Shown: positions 34,285 to 43,228 of the stretch, in pieces
Layout: every line of letters starts with the position of its first letter
Position numbering within the stretch: position 1 is the stretch's first letter
Assembly: GCF_024171895.1 (NCBI RefSeq)
Contig: NZ_JAMTCQ010000013.1
Location: forward strand, 248,001 to 312,000
Source: Prauserella halophila
Lineage (GTDB): Bacteria; Actinomycetota; Actinomycetes; Mycobacteriales; Pseudonocardiaceae
Direction: 5' to 3'
DNA length: 64,000 nucleotides
Position numbers and translations under genes: made by a program
Notes under the pieces: model-generated
What the model was told of the DNA's origin: nothing
Seen by the model: the letters and a program-made list of their open reading frames with translations, nothing else
Databases searched by the model: none

Positions 34285-35628
34285 TCACAGCTCGGCCAGC
34301 GCGGATACCGGTGACTCGATCGCGTCCGCGACGAAGCGGAGGAATCCACCCGCGGTGCCGCCGTCGCAGACGCGGTGATCGAAGACGAGCGACAGTTGCA
34401 CGATGTTGCGCGGCACGACCTCGTCGTCGACGACCCACGGGCGGCGGATGATCCGTCCCATCCCGAGGATGGCCACCTCGGGATGGTTGATGATCGCCGC
34501 GCTGCCGTCCACGCCGAGCACGCCGTAGTTGTTCAGCGTGAACGAGCCGGTAGTGAGCTCGTCGGGCTGCACCGATCCCTCGCGCGCGGACGTGGTCAGC
34601 CGCCGGATCTCGGCGTCCAGTCCCCGCATGCCGAGGCGGTGCGCGTTGCGGACGGCCGGAACCATCAGTCCGCGGTCGGTCTGTGCTGCCAACCCGAGAT
34701 TGATCCCGTCGAAATGGGTGATCTCCTGCCGCTCGGTGTCCACTCGCGAGTTCAGTTCCGGGAATCGGGTCAGTCCTGCAACGACGAAGCGCGCCACCAT
34801 GGCGAGGATGCCCGGCGCCGGTTCCGGATGGTCAAGTGTCCGGCGCAGTTCGAGCAGCGCCGTGGCGTCCACGTCCACCCACGTGGTCGCTTCCGGTATC
34901 TCGCTGCGGCTTCGGCTCAGCGTGTCTGCGACGGCCTTACGCAGCCCGGTCAGTGGCACCCGGGTATGGATCGGGAGTCCGGTCCGGTCGTCGGTGTCCG
35001 CATCGACGGGTTCAGCGTGCGGCGCTGCCGGCCGGACCGACGGTTCGGCCGACTGTCCCGCCGCCTCGACGTCGCGGCGGGTGATCAGCCCGCCGGGACC
35101 GGTTCCGGCCACCGTGGTCAGCTCGACGCCGCGCTCGCGAGCGAGCTTGCGCACGATCGGGGATTGCACAGGTCGCCGCGGCGCGGGCGGTGCGGCCGTT
35201 GACGCCGGTGCGCCAGCAGCATCAGCGGGAGCTGACGGTTGCGGCGCAGGTTCACGTTTCTTCGCGGTACGGCGACGTCGTCCGGGGCCGTTGCCGGTGC
35301 CGTAGCCGATGAGCACATTGCCCGATCCGGCCCGTTCTTCCTCCACGTACCGGTCCGCGTCCGCCGAGTCGGCTTCGCCGACGGTGGACGGGACGTCGAC
35401 CGTGATCAGCGGCCGGCCGACCTGCACGGTGGCGCCCTCGTCGCCGTGCAGCTGCGTGATCCGACCTTCGAACGGTGAGGGAACCTCGACCGAGGCCTTC
35501 GCCGTCTCGACTTCCGCCACCGGGGTGTCTACAGCGACGACGTCGCCCACCGTCACGAGCCACTGCAGCAGTGTCGCCTCGGTCAATCCCTCTCCGAGGT
35601 CGGGCAAGGTGAACACTTCTTCGCTCAC
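34285..35628 (-). CDS. bkdC: Branched-chain 2-oxoacid dehydrogenase complex E2 (dihydrolipoamide acyltransferase)
   Basis: A 447-residue E2 subunit. Domains in order: lipoyl domain (residues 1-80, lipoyl Lys44 in EVETAKASVEV), a long Ala/Pro/Lys-rich linker, the peripheral subunit-binding domain (PIVRKLARERGV, TGPGGLITRRDV, about 165-200), and the acyltransferase domain with the catalytic His418-x3-Asp422-Gly in DHRVCDGG. There is only one lipoyl domain, as in BCKDH E2. The GTG at 35628 overlaps the E1beta stop (GTGA) and has AGGAG seven bases ahead. It is the last gene of the bkd operon; no E3 gene is present here, so lipoamide dehydrogenase must come from elsewhere. Confidence 0.93.
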   Translation of the reverse strand: MSEEVFTLPDLGEGLTEATLLQWLVTVGDVVAVDTPVAEVETAKASVEVPSPFEGRITQLHGDEGATVQVGRPLITVDVPSTVGEADSADADRYVEEERAGSGNVLIGYGTGNGPGRRRRTAKKREPAPQPSAPADAAGAPASTAAPPAPRRPVQSPIVRKLARERGVELTTVAGTGPGGLITRRDVEAAGQSAEPSVRPAAPHAEPVDADTDDRTGLPIHTRVPLTGLRKAVADTLSRSRSEIPEATTWVDVDATALLELRRTLDHPEPAPGILAMVARFVVAGLTRFPELNSRVDTERQEITHFDGINLGLAAQTDRGLMVPAVRNAHRLGMRGLDAEIRRLTTSAREGSVQPDELTTGSFTLNNYGVLGVDGSAAIINHPEVAILGMGRIIRRPWVVDDEVVPRNIVQLSLVFDHRVCDGGTAGGFLRFVADAIESPVSALAEL

Positions 35629-36611
35629 AGCTGCTCCTCCCACTGAAGCTCGTCGACCGCATCGAGAATCCGCGCGGTGTCCGGCAGGTGAAAATGCTCG
35701 AGTTTCGGCGCGGGGTAGGGAATGTCGAACCCGGTGACCCGCCGAACCGGCGCTTCCAGGTAGTGGAAGCAGTGCTCCGTCACGCGCGCCGCGACCTCCG
35801 AGGCGACCGATGCGAAGCCCGGCGCCTCGGCCACCACGACGGCTCGGCCCGTGTGCTTGACCTGCTCGCACACGGTGTCGTCGTCGAACGGCACGATCGA
35901 CCGCAGGTCCACGACACCGAGGTCACGTCCCTCGGTCGCCGCCTCCTCCGCTGCGGCGAGCGCGACGGGGACCGAGGGGCCGTAGGCGATCAGCGTGGCG
36001 TCCCGGCCCTTGCGCGCCACGGCCGCGCGGCCGATCGTCGAATCGGCCGCGGCGAGATCGACCTCGTCGTTGCTGAAGTAGTGCCGCTTCGGCTCCAGAT
36101 ACACGACCGGGTCGGGCGACTCGATCGCGGCACGAAGCAGCGCGTAGGCATCGGTGTTGTTGGCCGGGGCGACGACCGTCAGTCCCGCGGTATGGGCGTA
36201 ATAGGCCTCCGACGAGTCGCAATGGTGCTCGACGCCCCCGATCCCGCCCGCATACGGAATCCGGATGACCATCGGCAGCCGGAGCGTGCCCCGCGTCCGG
36301 TTGCCGAACTTCGCGACATGACTGACGACCTGCTCGAACGCCGGGTAGGCGAAGGCATCGAACTGCATCTCGACAACCGGACGCATGCCGTTCATGGCCA
36401 TCCCGGCGGCCATGCCCACGATGCCCGACTCGGCAAGCGGAGTGTCGAAACAACGGTCCTCACCGAAGTCGCTCGTCAATCCCTCCGTCACGCGAAAGAC
36501 GCCGCCCAGCGGACCGACATCCTCGCCGAACACGACCACCGAATCGTCCGCGGTCATGGCATCCCGCAACGCACTGTTGATCGCCTGCGCCATGGTCATC
36601 TTTGCGGTCAT
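35625..36611 (-). CDS. bkdB: Branched-chain 2-oxoacid dehydrogenase E1 beta subunit
   Basis: A 328-residue transketolase-like pyrimidine-binding subunit. Seen: VVVFGEDVGPLGGVFRVTEGL, FDTPLAESGIVGMAAGMA, AYPAFEQVVSHVAKF and GGVEHHCDSSEAYY, all standard for E1beta, then the C-terminal transketolase domain ending FDIPYPAPKLEHFHLPD. It pairs with E1alpha to decarboxylate branched-chain 2-keto acids with ThDP and to acylate E2. The ATG at 36611 shares its A with the E1alpha stop (TGATG) and has GAGGAGG just upstream; a GTG three bases earlier is too close to that site. Confidence 0.94.
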   Translation of the reverse strand: MTAKMTMAQAINSALRDAMTADDSVVVFGEDVGPLGGVFRVTEGLTSDFGEDRCFDTPLAESGIVGMAAGMAMNGMRPVVEMQFDAFAYPAFEQVVSHVAKFGNRTRGTLRLPMVIRIPYAGGIGGVEHHCDSSEAYYAHTAGLTVVAPANNTDAYALLRAAIESPDPVVYLEPKRHYFSNDEVDLAAADSTIGRAAVARKGRDATLIAYGPSVPVALAAAEEAATEGRDLGVVDLRSIVPFDDDTVCEQVKHTGRAVVVAEAPGFASVASEVAARVTEHCFHYLEAPVRRVTGFDIPYPAPKLEHFHLPDTARILDAVDELQWEEQL

Positions 36612-37687
36612 CACGCCTCCTCGACGTCGAACTCGCCCTGCAGCGCGGCCCGCTGCTGCACGAGCTGCTGCGTCGGCGTGGCGTAGACATGCGCGAACAG
36701 CTCATCCGGGTCCGGGGCGACGTCGACGCCGAGCCCCTCCCGCACCCGAGCGGCCATGCGGTCGGCGTCGGCGGCGAACTCCGCCTCGATGTCGTCGTCG
36801 AGCGCACCCACCCCGCGTAGATAGGCAGACACGCGGGTGAGCGGGTCCCGCCCTGCCCACTCGTCGACCTCGTCAGTGGTCCGGTAGCGCGTCGCGTCGT
36901 CGGCGTTGGTATGCGCCTCCACGCGGTAGGTATCGGCTTCGACGAGCGTCGGACCGCATCCCCTACGCGCCCGTTCGACCGCTTCGCCGAGCACTGTGGA
37001 CAGTGCGCCGAGGTCGTTGCCGTCGACGCGAACACCCGGCATGCCGTAACCGACGGCCTTCGACGCCAAGGACGGTGCTACCGATTGGCGTGCGAGCGGA
37101 ACGGAGATTGCGTACTTGTTGTTCTGCACGAAGAACACCACAGGCGAGGCGAACACGGCCGCGAAGTTGCAAGCCTCGTGGAAATCGCCCTCGCTCGTCG
37201 CTCCGTCCCCGCACAGCGCCATGACAACGGTGTCCTCGCCCTTGAGCCGCGCCGCATGAGCCACCCCGACGGCGTGCAGCAACTGGGTCGCCAACGGTGT
37301 GGCCTGCGGAGCCACGCGATGCCGTGCCGGGTCGTAGCCGCAGTGCCAATCGCCCTTCAGCATGCTGAGGACGTCGACCGGGTCGACACCTCGCGCGGCG
37401 ATCGCGACCGCGTCCCGATAGGTCGGGAACAACCAGTCACCTTCGGACAGTGCCGTGGCACAAGCGACCTGGCATGCCTCCTGGCCCCGCGACGACGGGT
37501 AGACGGCCAACCTGCCCTGCCGGACGAGCGCACCGGCCTGCTCGTTGAGCCTGCGGCCGTGTACGAGCTGCCGGTACCCCGCCAGCAGCGCAGTCGAATC
37601 GGGTCGCTCGGTCCCGTCGACGAGCTCGCCCGCTTCGTCCAGGACCCGCACCGTGGCGACCGCCGCGTCAAGCTGGTCGATACTCAT
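36611..37687 (-). CDS. bkdA: Branched-chain 2-oxoacid dehydrogenase E1 alpha subunit
   Basis: A 358-residue E1alpha subunit. The ThDP-binding motif is complete: GDGATSEGDFHEACNFAAV then VVFFVQNNKYAIS. Other signatures are YPSSRGQEACQVACATAL and the phosphorylation-loop region YRVEAHTNADDATRYR. The ATG at 37687 has GGAG six bases ahead. It is the first gene of the bkd operon and is divergent from an Lrp/AsnC regulator, with paired inverted repeats in the gap. The products, isobutyryl-, isovaleryl- and methylbutyryl-CoA, feed valine, leucine and isoleucine breakdown; the leucine branch is encoded at 56-64 kb. Confidence 0.94.
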   Translation of the reverse strand: MSIDQLDAAVATVRVLDEAGELVDGTERPDSTALLAGYRQLVHGRRLNEQAGALVRQGRLAVYPSSRGQEACQVACATALSEGDWLFPTYRDAVAIAARGVDPVDVLSMLKGDWHCGYDPARHRVAPQATPLATQLLHAVGVAHAARLKGEDTVVMALCGDGATSEGDFHEACNFAAVFASPVVFFVQNNKYAISVPLARQSVAPSLASKAVGYGMPGVRVDGNDLGALSTVLGEAVERARRGCGPTLVEADTYRVEAHTNADDATRYRTTDEVDEWAGRDPLTRVSAYLRGVGALDDDIEAEFAADADRMAARVREGLGVDVAPDPDELFAHVYATPTQQLVQQRAALQGEFDVEEA

Positions 37688-37724
37688 TCCACTCCTCAGC
37701 CGCGAGACAAACGTATCGAGAGCG

Positions 37725-37812
37725 TGGCAGCATGGCGTGCCAGATGACTACATATGACGAAGAAGTTGAGATGGTCGTCTTTCATAGGCGGCACTCGCGT
37801 GCCAACTGGCAC
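37725..37812. promoter_or_regulatory. Divergent bkd/Lrp promoter region with two inverted repeats
   Basis: TGGCAGCATGGCGTGCCA (37725-37742, arms TGGCA/TGCCA) and GTGCCAACTGGCAC (37799-37812, arms GTGCCA/TGGCAC) share the half-site TGCCA. They are about 72 bases apart between the E1alpha and Lrp starts, a spacing that suits wrapping by an Lrp-type octamer. The AT-rich sequence between them could hold both promoters. Confidence 0.55.
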
Positions 37813-37838
37813 ACATTTCGCTCAGCCGACCACGGGAA

Positions 37839-38300
37839 ATGAGACCATTGGACACCGACATCGATGAGACAGACCGCCGCATCGTCGCCGAACTACAAGC
37901 CGACGGCCGGTTGTCCGGCCGAGCACTCGCCGAACGGGTCTCCATTTCCCGCGCCAACGCCTACACACGCCTCGAACGGCTCGTGCAGAACGGCGTCATC
38001 ACCGGATTCACGGCCACTGTGGACCCGACGAAACTCGGACTGACCACCTCGGCCTACGTCACCCTGACCGTCCGACAGAACAGCTGGCGCGACCTGAAGG
38101 ACCGGCTACGTGCCATCCCCGAGGTCCGTCACATGGCGTTGACCGGCGGCGAGTTCGACGTGATCCTCCTGATCAGAGCAGCCGACAACGACGCACTCCG
38201 CCGCGTCGTACTCGAGCAACTGCAAGCCATCCCCGGCGTGCTCGGCACCCGCACCTTCCTGATCTTCGAGGACGACACCAACCACCGGTCGGCCGACTGA
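37839..38300 (+). CDS. Lrp/AsnC-family regulator (BkdR-like)
   Basis: A 153-residue Lrp/AsnC protein: N-terminal helix-turn-helix with DETDRRIVAELQADGRLSGRALAERV, SRANAYTRLERLVQNGVI and the RAM (ActR) domain with VRHMALTGGEFDVILLIRA and VLGTRTFLIFED. The gene is divergent from the bkd operon, the classic arrangement of BkdR, which senses branched-chain amino acids. The ATG at 37839 has GGGAA directly ahead. Inverted repeats with TGCCA half-sites lie upstream. Activation versus repression cannot be told. Confidence 0.9.
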   Translation: MRPLDTDIDETDRRIVAELQADGRLSGRALAERVSISRANAYTRLERLVQNGVITGFTATVDPTKLGLTTSAYVTLTVRQNSWRDLKDRLRAIPEVRHMALTGGEFDVILLIRAADNDALRRVVLEQLQAIPGVLGTRTFLIFEDDTNHRSAD

Positions 38301-38395
38301 GTTCGCGTGGAGGAACGGCCGTTTCCGAGCTCGAATCCGGGAGTGTTGCAAGCCCCTTGCGGCCGTCGCAGCCGACGATGCAGGGGTATCCGACC

Positions 38396-38947
38396 TCACC
38401 GCGCAGGTTCTCCGCCCTCTCCCCCCGCAGCGCGACCTCGAGCACCTACTTGGTCAGGGTCGCCGTGCTCGCGGAGCGCCCTGTACTCACCGAGGAGCGT
38501 TTCGAGGCGCTGCACCATGAAGGTGTAGAACTCCTGCATATCGCGTAGACGTGCGCGCTGCCGCTCGGGCAGCGCCGCGTCTCGTGCCTGCGCGTTCTCC
38601 GCCAGTGCCAGCAGATCGCTCGTTCCCTGGATCTGGTGCTGCAAGCAGCCGATCCAGGCATCGTCGCGCCACTCGTACACGTACCGGCGAGACCCCGGTT
38701 CCTTGAAACGCCGGACGGTCCCGCTCAACACCAGCAGCCGCGTCGTCTCGGACATCGAGCCCTTGCTCGCATGAAGAGCATCTTGGAGCTGCGTCATCGT
38801 CATGGGGCTCTCGCTGAGCATCAGCACCCCCGCGGCACGCCCGGCCATCGGCGGCCAGCCCATTGCGCGCCCGATGTACAGACCGAAGTCGTCGATCAGA
38901 GAGTTGGCATCGTCGGGAGGACCGTCGCCGGCACGGCTGGACACCAC
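38396..38947 (-). CDS. GbsR/MarR-type transcriptional regulator
   Basis: A 183-residue winged-helix protein of the GbsR branch of MarR regulators, which in Bacillus controls choline-to-betaine genes. Seen: FGLYIGRAMGWPPMAGRAAGVL, then LQDALHASKGSMSETTRLLV as recognition helix and GSRRYVYEWRDDAW in the wing. The C-terminus is a helical bundle with a Gly/Arg-rich tail. GTG at 38947 has GGAG five bases ahead. It is divergent from the GMC oxidoreductase operon (39082), which contains the same enzyme types as a betaine pathway, so it is the probable regulator. Confidence 0.87.
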   Translation of the reverse strand: MVSSRAGDGPPDDANSLIDDFGLYIGRAMGWPPMAGRAAGVLMLSESPMTMTQLQDALHASKGSMSETTRLLVLSGTVRRFKEPGSRRYVYEWRDDAWIGCLQHQIQGTSDLLALAENAQARDAALPERQRARLRDMQEFYTFMVQRLETLLGEYRALREHGDPDQVGARGRAAGGEGGEPAR

Positions 38948-38961
38948 CGAAACTCCAATCG

Positions 38962-38991
38962 GTCAATCAGAAATGAAAATTCACTATTGAC
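38962..38991. promoter_or_regulatory. Candidate operator between GbsR-like and GMC genes
   Basis: GTCAAT (38962-38967) and ATTGAC (38986-38991) form an inverted repeat separated by 18 AT-rich bases; TTCA and TGAA half-sites also flank the right arm. It lies just upstream of the GbsR-like start in the 134-base divergent region and is a plausible binding site for that regulator. Confidence 0.4.
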
Positions 38992-39081
38992 TGAACGTCA
39001 CGCGGGGGGAAAGTATACGGTCCAGCAACGGTCCGGAGATCCCCGGGCTCGTACTCCTGATCCGAACACAGGAGGTTCACC

Positions 39082-40647
39082 GTGACAGACCCGGGCTGGG
39101 ACATCATCGTCGTAGGAGCGGGCTCCGCGGGCGCGGCCCTGGCGGCTCGCTCGGCCGAGCGCGGCAAGCGCGTCCTGCTCCTGGAGGCCGGCCCCGACTA
39201 CCGGACGGCGCAGCTGCCCGAGGCGTGGCGGTCGCCGAACCCCGCCCGCGCGCTGATGGATCCCACCGCCGTGGCGGGCCTGGTCTGGGAGGGCGTCAAC
39301 TCGGCTCGGACGGACAAGCAGCCCCAGGCACCGTACTGGCGCGGCCGGGGCGCGGGCGGCAGTTCGGCGATCAACGGGCAGATCGCCATTCGCCCGCCGA
39401 TGGAAGACTTCGAGGACTGGGCCGCCGCCGGATGCGCCGGCTGGTCGCCCGAGGACGTCCTGCCCTACTTCGCCAAGCTCGAGGACGACGAGGAGTTCGG
39501 GGACGAGCCCTACCACGGGCGCGGGGGACCGACGCCGATCTTCCGGACGCCGCAAGAACGGTGGGGCGGGGTGGACGGCGCACTGTCAGCGGCAGCCCAG
39601 GCGGCCGGGCACCCCTGGGCGCCGGACGTGAACGCGCCCGGCGCGGCCGGAGTCTCGCCGTACCCGATCAACTCGCGCGGCGGCCGCCGGGTCACGGTCA
39701 ACGACGGCTACCTCGAACCGGTTCGGTCGCTGGCCGGGCTCTCCGTCCGCGGCGACGCGCTGGTCGACCGGGTCGTCGTCGAGGGCGGCCGGGCCGTCGG
39801 CGTCCGCGTGATCACCGGCGGCGCGGCGACGACCGAGTACGCCGACGAGATCGTGCTCAGCGCCGGTGTGGTCCACTCACCGGCGATTCTGTTGCGCTCG
39901 GGCATCGGCCCGGCTGCGGACCTGCGCCGCCTCGGTCTCGCGGTCCTGGCGGACCTCCCGGTCGGCCGCGGTATGCAGGACCATCCGATGATGGTCGTCG
40001 GGCTGCCGCTGACCGCGGAGGCCGCGATCAAGACCGACGACGACCGCCACACCAACGTCTGTGTCCGCTACAGCAGCGGTGCGCCCGGCGCCGCCTCTCA
40101 CGACATGATGTTGGTGTCACTGAACATGAACGTGCTGTCCATGGCCAGCGCTGACACGCGGTCGCCGATAGGCGGCTTCGGGGTGTGGCTCAACCACAAC
40201 CACTCGCGCGGAGTGCTGACGCTGACCTCCACCGACCCGCAGGCGCAGCCCGAAGTCCGGGAGCGGATGCTGTCGGACGGCCGCGACCTCGCCCGACTGC
40301 GCGACGGTGTCCGCTCCCTGGCGGAGCTGGCCCGCGGTCCCGAGGCCGCGACCGTCGTCGACGGGTCGGTCGAGGACGCCAACAGCGATCTGTTCGCGGT
40401 GCTGGACAACGATGCGGAACTCGACGACCACCTGCTGGCGACCGCGGTGGACGCCCAGCACGGCACCAGCACGTGCCGAATGGGAGCGGCCGAGGACGAC
40501 TCCGCAGTGGTCGACCCCTCCTGCCGCGTACGCGGGGTCGAGGGGCTTCGCGTGGTTGACGCATCGATCTTCCCGTCCGTCCCGCGGGCCAACACCAACG
40601 TGGCATCGATCATGCTCGGCGAACTGATGGCCGACCGTCTCGGCTGA
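39082..40647 (+). CDS. GMC-family oxidoreductase (choline/alcohol dehydrogenase type)
   Basis: A 521-residue FAD-dependent GMC oxidoreductase, which oxidises an alcohol to an aldehyde. Seen: the Rossmann motif VVGAGSAGAA (GAGSAG at 12-17), RGRGAGGSSAINGQI, the second signature SAGVVHSPAILLRSGIGP, and the catalytic His460 in AQHGTSTCRMG with the paired Asn near 504-506 in PRANTNV. AGGAGG lies seven bases before the GTG at 39082. Length and motifs resemble choline dehydrogenase (BetA), but the substrate could be another amino or polyhydric alcohol. It leads an operon with an aldehyde dehydrogenase and an M20 amidohydrolase. Confidence 0.9.
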   Translation: MTDPGWDIIVVGAGSAGAALAARSAERGKRVLLLEAGPDYRTAQLPEAWRSPNPARALMDPTAVAGLVWEGVNSARTDKQPQAPYWRGRGAGGSSAINGQIAIRPPMEDFEDWAAAGCAGWSPEDVLPYFAKLEDDEEFGDEPYHGRGGPTPIFRTPQERWGGVDGALSAAAQAAGHPWAPDVNAPGAAGVSPYPINSRGGRRVTVNDGYLEPVRSLAGLSVRGDALVDRVVVEGGRAVGVRVITGGAATTEYADEIVLSAGVVHSPAILLRSGIGPAADLRRLGLAVLADLPVGRGMQDHPMMVVGLPLTAEAAIKTDDDRHTNVCVRYSSGAPGAASHDMMLVSLNMNVLSMASADTRSPIGGFGVWLNHNHSRGVLTLTSTDPQAQPEVRERMLSDGRDLARLRDGVRSLAELARGPEAATVVDGSVEDANSDLFAVLDNDAELDDHLLATAVDAQHGTSTCRMGAAEDDSAVVDPSCRVRGVEGLRVVDASIFPSVPRANTNVASIMLGELMADRLG

Positions 40648-40679
40648 CCATCCGCCGACACGGCGAAGGAGCACACCCT

Positions 40680-42104
40680 GTGAAGACCCTGCAGAACCTG
40701 ATCGGCGGACACTGGCGCGACACCCGCGGCGAGGCGTTCCACGACGTGATCGACCCCGCCACCGAGGAGATCACGGCCCGTGGCCCCAGCGGATCACCTG
40801 AGGACGTCCGCCAGGCAGTGGGAGCGGCTGTCGAAGCACAGCCCGCCTGGGCGGCGCTACCCGTGGCGGAACGCGTAGCCCGGTTGACCAGGTGGGCAGA
40901 CACCGTCGCCGAGCACGCACCCGAGCTGGCGGAGATCGAGTGTCGCGAGATGGGCAAACCCGTCTCCCTCGGCACCGGCTTCATCGGCGCCGCCGCGCAG
41001 CTGTTCAAGACCGTCGTGGCCGAGGCCCTGGACTACCCGTTCGACAAGACGGTTGCCGGGCCGGCCGGGAGCAGCACCACGCTCCTGCGCCATCCGCTCG
41101 GAGCCGCCGCCGTCATCGTCTCCTGGAACTTCCCGGTGCCCATGACGCTCGGCGCGATCGGCCCGCTGCTCGCCGCGGGCAACACCGTCGTGATCAAGCC
41201 GTCCGAGCGATCGCCGATGTCGGCGGCGCGGCTGCTGGAGCTGGCCGATCTGCCACCCGGGACGGTCAACCTGGTGCACGGCGACTCCCGGGCCGGTGTC
41301 CCGCTCGTTGCCGACGAGCAGATCGGACTGGTGCACTTCACCGGCTCGGTCGAGGCAGGCCGGGAGGTCGGCCGGGAGAGCGGAGCGCTGCTGCACCGCT
41401 CGATCCTCGAACTCGGCGGAAAGGACCCCGTCGTCGTCGACGCGGGCGTCGACCCGGCCGCGACCGCCGCCGCGGTCGCGTTCGGCGCGTTCGCCAACTC
41501 CGGCCAGATCTGCACGTCCATGGAACGCATCTACGTGCACCACGACATCGCTGAGGAGTTCATCAACGCCCTCGTGGACGTCGCGGGGACGTACACCCTC
41601 GGAGACGGGCGCGACGAGACCACCGTTCTGGGCCCGCTGGTGGACCAGCGGCAACGCGCCATCGTGGCACGCCATGTCGCCGACGCGGTCGAACGCGGCG
41701 CGACCGTCCGCACTGGCGGGAAGGAGCTGGGTGGCAAGGGCTTCTTCTACCCCGCCACCGTCCTCACCGACGTGGACGACTCCATGCTGGTCATGAACGA
41801 GGAGACCTTCGGCCCCCTCGCCCCGGTAATGGTTGTGTCCTCCTTCGAGGAAGGACTGGCAGAAGCGGCCAAGACGCGCTTGGGGCTCGCCGCCACCGTG
41901 TACACCGCCGACCCCGAGCACATGGTCGCCGCTCGACGCATCCCCGCCGGGGTCGTGTGGGTGAACCAGTGGCAGGGCGGCGGTCCCGAGATGGTGTACG
42001 AACCGGCCGGCGACAGCGGCATGGGCGCCACCGGGTCCCGAGCCGCCTACGACGCGGCCACCCGCCCAGCTTCCATCCACACTGCACCGACGGAGGACGC
42101 ATGA
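40680..42104 (+). CDS. Aldehyde dehydrogenase (betaine-aldehyde type)
   Basis: A 474-residue NAD(P)-dependent aldehyde dehydrogenase with intact residues: Asn150 (SWNFPVPM), Lys173 (IKPSERSP), Glu244 (LELGGKDP) and nucleophile Cys278 (NSGQICTSMER). The GTG at 40680 has AAGGAG eight bases ahead. It follows the GMC oxidoreductase by 32 bases, so alcohol-to-acid oxidation by the pair is a safe reading. The stop overlaps the M20 gene start (ATGA). Whether the acid is betaine, glycine-like or something else is open. Confidence 0.92.
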   Translation: MKTLQNLIGGHWRDTRGEAFHDVIDPATEEITARGPSGSPEDVRQAVGAAVEAQPAWAALPVAERVARLTRWADTVAEHAPELAEIECREMGKPVSLGTGFIGAAAQLFKTVVAEALDYPFDKTVAGPAGSSTTLLRHPLGAAAVIVSWNFPVPMTLGAIGPLLAAGNTVVIKPSERSPMSAARLLELADLPPGTVNLVHGDSRAGVPLVADEQIGLVHFTGSVEAGREVGRESGALLHRSILELGGKDPVVVDAGVDPAATAAAVAFGAFANSGQICTSMERIYVHHDIAEEFINALVDVAGTYTLGDGRDETTVLGPLVDQRQRAIVARHVADAVERGATVRTGGKELGGKGFFYPATVLTDVDDSMLVMNEETFGPLAPVMVVSSFEEGLAEAAKTRLGLAATVYTADPEHMVAARRIPAGVVWVNQWQGGGPEMVYEPAGDSGMGATGSRAAYDAATRPASIHTAPTEDA

Positions 42105-43228
42105 CGGCCGACACCAAGCAGTACGCCGCCGACGCGGTCGGCGCTCGGCGCGACCGGCTGATCGAGCTTTCCCATCGCATCCACGCCCACCCGGAACTCG
42201 CATTCGAGGAGGAGCGGGCGAGCGCGTGGGTGGCGGAGGCTCTGACCGTGGCCGGTTTCGAGGTGGAGCACGGCTGCTACGGCCTTCCCACCGCCGTCCG
42301 CGCGACCGCCGGAACGGGTCCACTGCACATCGGGATCTGCGCCGAGTACGACGCCCTCCCCGATATGGGCCACGCCTGCGGCCACAACATCATCGCGGCC
42401 GCCGCGGTCGGGGCCGGATCGGCGCTCTGCGGGCTTGCCGACGACCTGGGGCTGACGGTGACCGTCCTCGGCACCCCGGCGGAGGAGGGCGGTGGAGGCA
42501 AGATCCTCATGCTCGAACGCGGCGCGTTCGAGGGGATGGACGCGGCAATGATGGTCCATCCCGGCGCAGTGGAGACGGCCGCCATGCCCGGCCTTGCCGT
42601 CTCGCAGTTCGAGGTCGCCTACCGCGGGAAACCCGCGCATGCGGGGGCATATCCGCAGCACGGCGTCAACGCCGCCGATGCGATGACCGTCGCGCAGGTC
42701 GCAGTCGGACTTCTGCGCCAACAGACTGGCCCGGACGACCGCATCGCCGGCATCGTCACGGAGGCCGGCACTGCGGCGAACATCATCCCCGACGCAAGCC
42801 GCGGAGGGTGGATCGTCCGATCGTCCACCCTGGAAGCCCTCTCCCAGCTCAAGCAGCGCGTGCACAACTGCTTCGAGGCCGGAGCTCTGGCCACCGGATG
42901 CGAACTGACCACCACACCGATCTCCCTGGACTACGCCGACCTGCGGCCCGACGCGACCATGCTCAACATGTACCGGGCCAACGCCGAGGCGCTCGGGCGT
43001 ACCTTCCCGGACTTGTCCGGCGGCTCGCCGGCCGGCGCAGCAACCGACATGGGCAATGTCTCCCACGTCGTGCCCACTATCCACCCGATGCTGGGGCTGG
43101 ACTGCCTGCCCGCAGTGAACCATCAACCCGAGTTCACTGCGGCCTGCATCACCCAGGCCGCCGACAAGGCCGTGCTCGACGGCGCCACCGCGATGGCATG
43201 GACGGCGATCGACCTCGCCCGCGCCTGA
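42101..43228 (+). CDS. M20-family amidohydrolase (AbgB/aminoacylase-like)
   Basis: A 375-residue M20-type metallopeptidase/amidohydrolase, related to aminobenzoyl-glutamate hydrolase and N-acyl-amino-acid hydrolases. Seen: LSHRIHAHPELAFEEERAS, GICAEYDALPDMGHACGHN with metal-binding Asp, Cys and His, the TPAEEGGGGK motif with the catalytic Glu pair, and a dimerisation domain with YRGKPAHAGAYPQHGVNA. The ATG at 42101 overlaps the ALDH stop and has GGAGG just upstream. Its presence in a betaine-type operon is unusual and suggests that the substrate arrives, or leaves, as an amide. Confidence 0.9.
   Translation: MTADTKQYAADAVGARRDRLIELSHRIHAHPELAFEEERASAWVAEALTVAGFEVEHGCYGLPTAVRATAGTGPLHIGICAEYDALPDMGHACGHNIIAAAAVGAGSALCGLADDLGLTVTVLGTPAEEGGGGKILMLERGAFEGMDAAMMVHPGAVETAAMPGLAVSQFEVAYRGKPAHAGAYPQHGVNAADAMTVAQVAVGLLRQQTGPDDRIAGIVTEAGTAANIIPDASRGGWIVRSSTLEALSQLKQRVHNCFEAGALATGCELTTTPISLDYADLRPDATMLNMYRANAEALGRTFPDLSGGSPAGAATDMGNVSHVVPTIHPMLGLDCLPAVNHQPEFTAACITQAADKAVLDGATAMAWTAIDLARA

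Noticed and set aside
38300-38396. Terminator between the convergent Lrp and GbsR-like genes
   Set aside because: I found no inverted repeat strong enough in this gap to support one.
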